Of a stretch of 64,000 nucleotides of DNA, positions 59,494 to 64,000 are shown piece by piece; within the stretch, counting starts at the first letter, position 1, and each line of letters begins with the position of its first letter. The notes under the pieces are model-generated. The model was not told where the DNA came from and did not search any database. It worked only from the letters and a program-made list of their open reading frames with translations. The translations under genes and the position numbers were made by a program. Origin of the DNA: Nonomuraea maritima (GTDB taxonomy: Bacteria; Actinomycetota; Actinomycetes; Streptosporangiales; Streptosporangiaceae); assembly GCF_900100395.1 (NCBI RefSeq), contig NZ_FNFB01000002.1, positions 124,001 to 188,000 of the forward strand, written 5' to 3'.

Positions 59494-60891
59494 ATGGCCG
59501 ACCTTCATATCCAGATAGATCGTGCCAAGGGCGGCATCTCCGGGCAGGTCGCGTCGGAGCTGCGCGATTCCATCCGCGGCGGGCGGCTCGCTCCGGGCAC
59601 CCGCCTGCCGTCGTCGCGCGACCTCGCCGCCGACCTGCGGGTCTCCAGGGGAGTGGTGGTGGAGGCGTACGAGCAGCTGGTGGCCGAGGGGTTCCTCGTC
59701 TCGCGCGTGGGCGTCGGCACCCGGGTCGCGCGGAAGAGCGCCGTACGGGCCGGTCTGCGCCGGCGGTCCGCCACGGTGCAGGAAAGCGCCCCGCCCGGGC
59801 TTGCGCACGCTTCGTTCTACGGTCATCGCCCCACCTCCCCCGACCTCGGCCACTTCCCCCGCGAACGCTGGCTGTCGGCCGTCAGGCACGTCCTCGCCAC
59901 CGTACCCTCGGACGCTCTCGATTACGGGGACCCTGGCGGCGTGCCCGAGCTGCGGGAAGAGCTGGCCGGCTACCTGCGGCGGGTGCGGGCGGCCGACGTG
60001 CGCGCGGAGCACCTCGTCATCGTGGGCGGGGTCGCCCAGGGGCTCAGCCTGGTGCTGCACGTGCTGGTGGGGCAGCGTCCGGTACGGCTGGCGGTCGAGG
60101 ACCCGGTGAGCCATCGCCAGATCCCCCTGCTGCGGCGGGCGGGCGCGCAGCTCGTCCGGGTCCCGGTGGACGCGCAGGGCCTCGACGTACGGCGGCTGGG
60201 CGGCGACGCCGTGCTCGTGACGCCCGCCCACCAGTTCCCGACCGGCGTGGTGCTGTCGCCCGAGCGCCGGGCGGCGCTGATGGAGTGGGCCCACGCCGGC
60301 GACCGGGTCGTCCTGGAGGACGACTACGACGCCGAGTTCCGCTACGACCGCGAGCCCGTCGGCTGCCTCCAGGGCCTCGCGCCCAACCGGGTGGTCCTGG
60401 TGGGCAGCGTGAGCAAGGCGCTCGCGCCCGGCCTGCGGCTGGGCTGGGTGGCGGCCCCGCCCGACCTGGCCGAGGCCGTCCGCCGCGCACGGGGCGAGCT
60501 CGACCTCGGCTCCCCGGTCGTCGAGCAGTACGCCCTCGCGCACTTCCTGCGTACCGGCGGATACGACCGGCACCTGCGGCGGATGCGCCGGGAGTACCGC
60601 CGTCGTCGTGACGCGCTGGTGACCGCGCTGGCCGAGGAGCTGCCCGGCGTCCGGGTCGGGGGCATCGAGGCGGGCCTGCACCTGTACCTGGAGCTGCCGG
60701 ACGGCTGGGACGAGGAGCGCGCCGCGCGGATCGCCACGGAGCACGGGCTGTCGGCCGAGCCGGTGGGGCCGATGCGGGAGAGCGCGGGGCCGCCGGCGGT
60801 CGCGGTGGGCTTCGCCCGCCTGCCCACGCACAAGGCCGCGGACGCGATCCGCGGCTTGAAAGCTCATATGTCAGGACAAAAGGTTGACTGA
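59494..60891 (+). CDS. MocR/PdxR-type regulator (GntR HTH plus aminotransferase-like domain)
   Basis: The 465-residue protein has a GntR winged HTH (about 10-80: QVASELRDSIRGGRLAPGTRLPSSRDLAADLRVSRGVVVEAYEQL) and a PLP-binding fold-type I domain. The Lys in GSVSKALAPGLRLGW is the Schiff-base position, with EDDYDAEFRYDR before it. It binds PLP as effector and does not work as a transaminase. Likely target is the divergent EamA gene. The stop overlaps the promoter of the next gene. Confidence 0.94.
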   Translation: MADLHIQIDRAKGGISGQVASELRDSIRGGRLAPGTRLPSSRDLAADLRVSRGVVVEAYEQLVAEGFLVSRVGVGTRVARKSAVRAGLRRRSATVQESAPPGLAHASFYGHRPTSPDLGHFPRERWLSAVRHVLATVPSDALDYGDPGGVPELREELAGYLRRVRAADVRAEHLVIVGGVAQGLSLVLHVLVGQRPVRLAVEDPVSHRQIPLLRRAGAQLVRVPVDAQGLDVRRLGGDAVLVTPAHQFPTGVVLSPERRAALMEWAHAGDRVVLEDDYDAEFRYDREPVGCLQGLAPNRVVLVGSVSKALAPGLRLGWVAAPPDLAEAVRRARGELDLGSPVVEQYALAHFLRTGGYDRHLRRMRREYRRRRDALVTALAEELPGVRVGGIEAGLHLYLELPDGWDEERAARIATEHGLSAEPVGPMRESAGPPAVAVGFARLPTHKAADAIRGLKAHMSGQKVD

Positions 60892-60913
60892 GGGACAAAA
60901 AGTCGCTTAGAAA
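60874..60913 (+). promoter_or_regulatory. Promoter with GGACAAAA direct repeats
   Basis: TTGACT (60884-60889) and TAGAAA (60908-60913) are 18 nt apart and overlap the end of the MocR gene. GGACAAAA occurs at 60874-60881 and 60893-60900, 19 bp apart, flanking the -35. An operator for a regulator of the downstream oxidoreductase is likely. Confidence 0.55.
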
Positions 60914-60940
60914 GAAACGGACCATGAGGTTGGAGGCGCC

Positions 60941-61876
60941 ATGCGTGTGGGACTGCTCGGGCTGGGCCGGATAGGGGCCTTCCACGCGGCCACCCTGGCC
61001 GCGCACCCGCTGGTCGACGAGCTGATCGTGGCCGACCCGGTCCGTACGTCGCCGTACGGCAAGCAGGGCGACCCCTTCGACGCCGACGTGGTGGTCATCG
61101 CGACCCCGACGGCCACCCACGCCGACCTGATCCTCAGGGCGGCCCGCCAAGGAGTGCCCGCCTTCTGCGAGAAACCGGTCGCGCCCACGCTCAGCGAGAC
61201 CGTCAAGGTGCTGGACGCCTGCGCGGAACACCGGGTGCAGATCGGTTTCCAGCGCAGGTTCGACCCCGGCTACGTGGCCGCCGCGCAGGCGCTGCGCTCA
61301 GGGGAGCTGGGCGAGCTGCACCGGGTGCACATGGTGACGGCCGACCCGGTGCCCCCGCGCGCCGACTACATCCCCCAGTCGGGCGGGATCTTCCGCGACT
61401 GCCACATCCACGACTTCGACGCGCTGCGCTGGGTGACCGGCCGCGAGGTGAGGTCGGTGTACGCGACCGGCGCCAACCGGGGCGCCGCGATCTTCGCGCA
61501 GGCGGGCGACGTCGACAACAGCGCCGCCCTGCTCACCCTGGACGACGGCACGCTCGCCACGCTGCAGGGCTCCCGCTACAACGGCGGCGGCTACGACGTA
61601 CGCATGGAACTGGCCGGCACCCGGCGCACCCATGCTGTCGGCCTCGGCCCCCGCGCCCCGCTGCACTCGACGGAGGGCCTGCCAGGTCCGCGCCGTCCCT
61701 GGCCCGACTTCCTCACCCGGTTCGAGACCGCGTACTGGGCCGAGATCGACTGCTTCCTGCGCGGCGAGACGAACCCGTGCTCGATCGAGGACGCCCTCGA
61801 GGCCCTCTACATCGCCGAGGCCGCCGACCTGTCGCTGCGCGCGCGCCGTCCCGTCGAGATCCACGAGGTGCGATGA
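60941..61876 (+). CDS. Gfo/Idh/MocA-family oxidoreductase
   Basis: NAD(P)-dependent sugar or inositol dehydrogenase type. The 311-residue protein has a Rossmann motif GLLGLGRIGAFHA (4-16), the family EKPVAPTL with catalytic Lys near residue 86, and GGIFRDCHIHDFDALRW with Asp/His near 150-157, as in myo-inositol 2-dehydrogenase relatives. GGAGG upstream sets ATG 60941. It is convergent with an MFS gene; no inositol cluster is present. Confidence 0.92.
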   Translation: MRVGLLGLGRIGAFHAATLAAHPLVDELIVADPVRTSPYGKQGDPFDADVVVIATPTATHADLILRAARQGVPAFCEKPVAPTLSETVKVLDACAEHRVQIGFQRRFDPGYVAAAQALRSGELGELHRVHMVTADPVPPRADYIPQSGGIFRDCHIHDFDALRWVTGREVRSVYATGANRGAAIFAQAGDVDNSAALLTLDDGTLATLQGSRYNGGGYDVRMELAGTRRTHAVGLGPRAPLHSTEGLPGPRRPWPDFLTRFETAYWAEIDCFLRGETNPCSIEDALEALYIAEAADLSLRARRPVEIHEVR

Positions 61877-61880
61877 GGCG

Positions 61881-63050
61881 TCAGGCGGGTGACGTCTCCG
61901 CCGCCCGCCTGGGCTCGAAGCCAGAAGCGAGCGCGATGATCGCGCCCGACAGCAGCAGCGGCGCGGCGAACGCGACCCGCATGTCCACGGCCTCCGCGAG
62001 CCCGCCCACCAGGGCCGCCCCCACGATGAAGCCGACGTAGTTGAAGAGGTTCACCCGGGCGATGGCCACGCCGGTGCCCGCCGGGTCGAGCCGTCCCGCC
62101 GCCGAGAACGACTGCGGCGCCACCACCGCGAGCCCCACCCCGGCCAGCCCGAACGCGACGATGCCGAGCACCTGGTTCGGGGCGGCGACCACGCCGAGGA
62201 ACCCGAGGGCCGCGAGCACCCCGCCGATCCTGACCACGGCGGCGGGGCCGTACCTGCGGACCGCGACGTCGCCGCCGAGCCGTACGGCCAGCGTGGCGGC
62301 CTGGTAGGCGACGTAGGCGAGCGGGATGACCCGCGGGCCCGCCTCCAGGACGTCCTTCATGAACACGGTGTTGAAGTTGGAGACGGCGGCGTCGCACACG
62401 TACAGGAAGCCCATGGCGAGGCAGAGCGGGATGATCGGCCGCCACGGGAACCGGCCGGTGGCGGGCGTGCCGGCCGGGGTCGCCGCCTTCTCCTCCTCCG
62501 GCGAGCACAGGTGGCGGCCCGCGTAGAGCGAGCCGGCCACCGCGAGCACCATCGGGAGCGCCATGACGAGCTCCAACGGCAGTCCTGCGGTCACCGACAC
62601 CCACAGCGCCGCCGTCATGCCGAGCGCGCTCCACACGCAGTGGAAACCGTTCAGCACCTCGACGCCGTACCTGCGCTCGACCGCCACGCCCTGCATGTTC
62701 ATGCCCGCGTCCACGGCGCCGACGGTCACCCCGAACAGCAGCAGCGCCGCCACCAGCAGCATCAGGTCGGGCGCGAGCCCGGCGAGCACGACGGCGGCGG
62801 CGAGCAGCGGCTGGGCGACCCGCAGCAGCAGCCTGCTCCCCAGCCGGGCGGCGAACGCGCCCGCCGCGACGCTGCCCGCCCCCGCGAAGACGGGGACGAT
62901 CAGCAACAGCAGCGTCAGCGTGCCCTCGTCCACACCGTGCTTGGTCTGCAGGTTCGCGACCTGGACGAGCAGGGACGCGAACGAGAGCCCCTGGACGCCG
63001 TAGACGACGTACGTGGCGAGACGGGCCTGGCGATCACGTGAGGACGGCAC
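61881..63050 (-). CDS. MFS transporter
   Basis: The 389-residue protein has about twelve helices (YVVYGVQGLSFASLLVQVANLQ, GVTVGAVDAGMNMQGVAVERRYG, CDAAVSNFNTVFMKDVL). The DAxMNMQG motif in helix 5 recalls fucose-permease/FucP-like and YbjJ-type MFS proteins. GGAGG 5 nt before GTG 63050 sets the start rather than an upstream TTG at 63077. It ends 4 bp from the oxidoreductase gene. Confidence 0.9.
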   Translation of the reverse strand: MPSSRDRQARLATYVVYGVQGLSFASLLVQVANLQTKHGVDEGTLTLLLLIVPVFAGAGSVAAGAFAARLGSRLLLRVAQPLLAAAVVLAGLAPDLMLLVAALLLFGVTVGAVDAGMNMQGVAVERRYGVEVLNGFHCVWSALGMTAALWVSVTAGLPLELVMALPMVLAVAGSLYAGRHLCSPEEEKAATPAGTPATGRFPWRPIIPLCLAMGFLYVCDAAVSNFNTVFMKDVLEAGPRVIPLAYVAYQAATLAVRLGGDVAVRRYGPAAVVRIGGVLAALGFLGVVAAPNQVLGIVAFGLAGVGLAVVAPQSFSAAGRLDPAGTGVAIARVNLFNYVGFIVGAALVGGLAEAVDMRVAFAAPLLLSGAIIALASGFEPRRAAETSPA

Positions 63051-63150
63051 GGTGGCCTCCTGATCGGGGGGAATCAAACGTGAGGCGCGGTCAGGTTAGC
63101 CCCTGCCACCCCGCTCCGCCAGACCCCGTCCACCGCTCTCCGCGGCGCCG

Positions 63151-63855
63151 TCAGTGCGGCGGGGGAGTGACCGGCCCGCGCGCGGTCGGAGAGGGGCAGG
63201 GCGGCGCGGCCGGAGAGGGGCAGGGCGGCGCGGACGGGGAGGGGACGGGCCGTGCGGCCGCCCACATGCCGAGGGCCAGCAGCGCGGCGACCTCGGTCAC
63301 CGCGAGCCCCCGCTCCACCAGCCCCAGCGGCATGACCCGCCACCACGCCAGCCCGTTGCTCGCCCCGACGAGCATCGCCGTGCCGATGCCCGCCACCCAC
63401 AGCAGCGAGCACACGCCCAGCCCGAACGCCACCAGCGCGGCCCGCGACCGCAACCGCCGCCACGGCCACGCGATGATCATCACCGCCGCGGGCAGGCACA
63501 GGAAGGCCACGAAGCTGCCCACCCGGTGGATGCTGCCGCTCATGCTCGGCCCCACCGACCAGTCGTGCTTCTCGAACGCCGCCGTCACCAGCAGCCCGGC
63601 GCTCCAGCCCAGCAGCGCGAGGGTGCCGAGGACACCGGCCAGCCCCCTGCGTGCCAGCGACACCGCGATGGCGGCCGACCCTGCCGCGAGCAGCCCCACT
63701 CCGAGTGCGAACACCCAGCCGTCGGGGCCGAGGCCGTGCTCGCTGATGGTCCGCCTGACCGGGTTCATCTCGTCGAGGGCGGCGACCTCCAGGCCCGCGA
63801 TCAGCGCGACCCCCGCACCCGCCGCGCCGAGACCCCACCGCGCCGCTCGATGCAC
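63151..63855 (-). CDS. DUF998 membrane protein
   Basis: The 234-residue protein has six predicted helices and the DUF998 features NPVRRTISEHGLGPDGWVF and GSIHRVGSFVAFLCLP. Function unknown. Its last 35 residues are Pro/Ser/Cys-rich with a repeated APPCPSP unit encoded by 24-bp DNA repeats near 63185-63235. GGGAGG about 8 nt upstream sets GTG 63855. Confidence 0.88.
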   Translation of the reverse strand: MHRAARWGLGAAGAGVALIAGLEVAALDEMNPVRRTISEHGLGPDGWVFALGVGLLAAGSAAIAVSLARRGLAGVLGTLALLGWSAGLLVTAAFEKHDWSVGPSMSGSIHRVGSFVAFLCLPAAVMIIAWPWRRLRSRAALVAFGLGVCSLLWVAGIGTAMLVGASNGLAWWRVMPLGLVERGLAVTEVAALLALGMWAAARPVPSPSAPPCPSPAAPPCPSPTARGPVTPPPH

Positions 63856-64000
63856 GCCGACACCTCCCTTTCGCCATGGACCAACGGACGAGTCCCGAAG
63901 GGGGTTCCGTCCAGGAGGGCGCCTGCTCGACCGCCACGCCGAGGCGAACGTGATGCTCGCCGAGGGGATCGCCGGACTGCTCGCGAGGATCCACCGATGC
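63856..64000. other. Right window edge, no gene called
   Basis: The plus frame from about 63923 reads LLDRHAEANVMLAEGIAGLLARIHR, which has protein-like composition, but no start codon with a ribosome site precedes it and the frame leaves the window. It may be the start or a remnant of a gene. Confidence 0.3.

Noticed and set aside
63923-64000. Partial coding sequence at the right edge
   Set aside because: Composition is protein-like for 26 codons but there is no start or domain; too little to call a gene.

Overview
The window is 64 kb of very GC-rich DNA from an actinobacterium. The mycothiol S-conjugate amidase (Mca), class A PBP, GTP-type PEPCK, PIN-PhoH protein, Z-prenyl synthase, DUF4307/GreA pair, DUF5999, PASTA-less Ser/Thr kinases, frequent GTG starts, ATGA/GTGA stop-start overlaps and leaderless promoters (TAGGTT plus 6 nt plus GTG) fit a Streptomyces/Streptosporangiaceae-type genome. 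A Nonomuraea-like origin is my guess and is not proven by the sequence. I see no phage, IS element, CRISPR array, rRNA or tRNA. The DNA reads as chromosomal core with accessory modules between core blocks.

Layout. 1-5.5 kb: a MoxR/Mg-chelatase-like AAA protein, a duplicated-domain lipoprotein and a VWA protein (cut by the left edge), divergent from a FIST sensor overlapping a ROK sugar kinase. 5.7-8.9 kb: M1 aminopeptidase lipoprotein, HPPD and a divergent Lrp regulator. 9-18.4 kb: cell-wall and core block (class A PBP, DUF255, small membrane protein/GNAT, Mca, DUF4307, GreA, NlpC/P60). 18.4-23.6 kb: an autoregulated-looking leaderless gene, pckG behind three tandem dre-like operators, SDR/AraC pair, DoxX. 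23.8-31.8 kb: USP-CBS-narGHJI, an anaerobic nitrate respiration unit with DosR-like boxes upstream. 31.9-34.1 kb: a three-gene module of a TIGR04222-type membrane protein with a Cys/Gly-rich C-terminal tail, a DUF692/MNIO iron oxidase and a small SCO6045-like partner; this is the best candidate for a poorly described system. 34.2-38 kb: DUF7064-like protein, hypothetical, Z-prenyl diphosphate synthase, PhoH2. 38-43.6 kb: lipoprotein, histidine kinase and response regulator resembling AfsQ3-Q2-Q1, a lytic transglycosylase behind a perfect CRP-type site, and a GT2 glycosyltransferase. 43.6-49.7 kb: a 3-hydroxybutyrate-type catabolic cluster (secreted esterase, alpha/beta hydrolase, MHS transporter, GAF-PucR regulator, 3-hydroxybutyrate dehydrogenase). 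49.8-52.4 kb: leaderless trp leader peptide with attenuator, trpD, class II fumarase. 52.5-55.3 kb: two Ser/Thr kinases. 55.3-64 kb: gene-poor stretch, small ORF, DUF5999, GNAT, class I fumarase, EamA exporter with divergent MocR regulator, Gfo/Idh oxidoreductase, MFS, DUF998.

Working together: nitrate reductase, USP/CBS, DoxX, two fumarases and PEPCK suggest a segment concerned with central carbon flux and low-oxygen redox balance. PBP, NlpC/P60, transglycosylase and the AfsQ/MtrAB-type two-component set concern the envelope. Gene order greA, DUF4307, mca, small membrane protein, DUF255, Z-prenyl synthase, phoH2, fumarase parallels the mycobacterial Rv1080c-Rv1098c region as I recall it, with the 17-35 kb block inserted.
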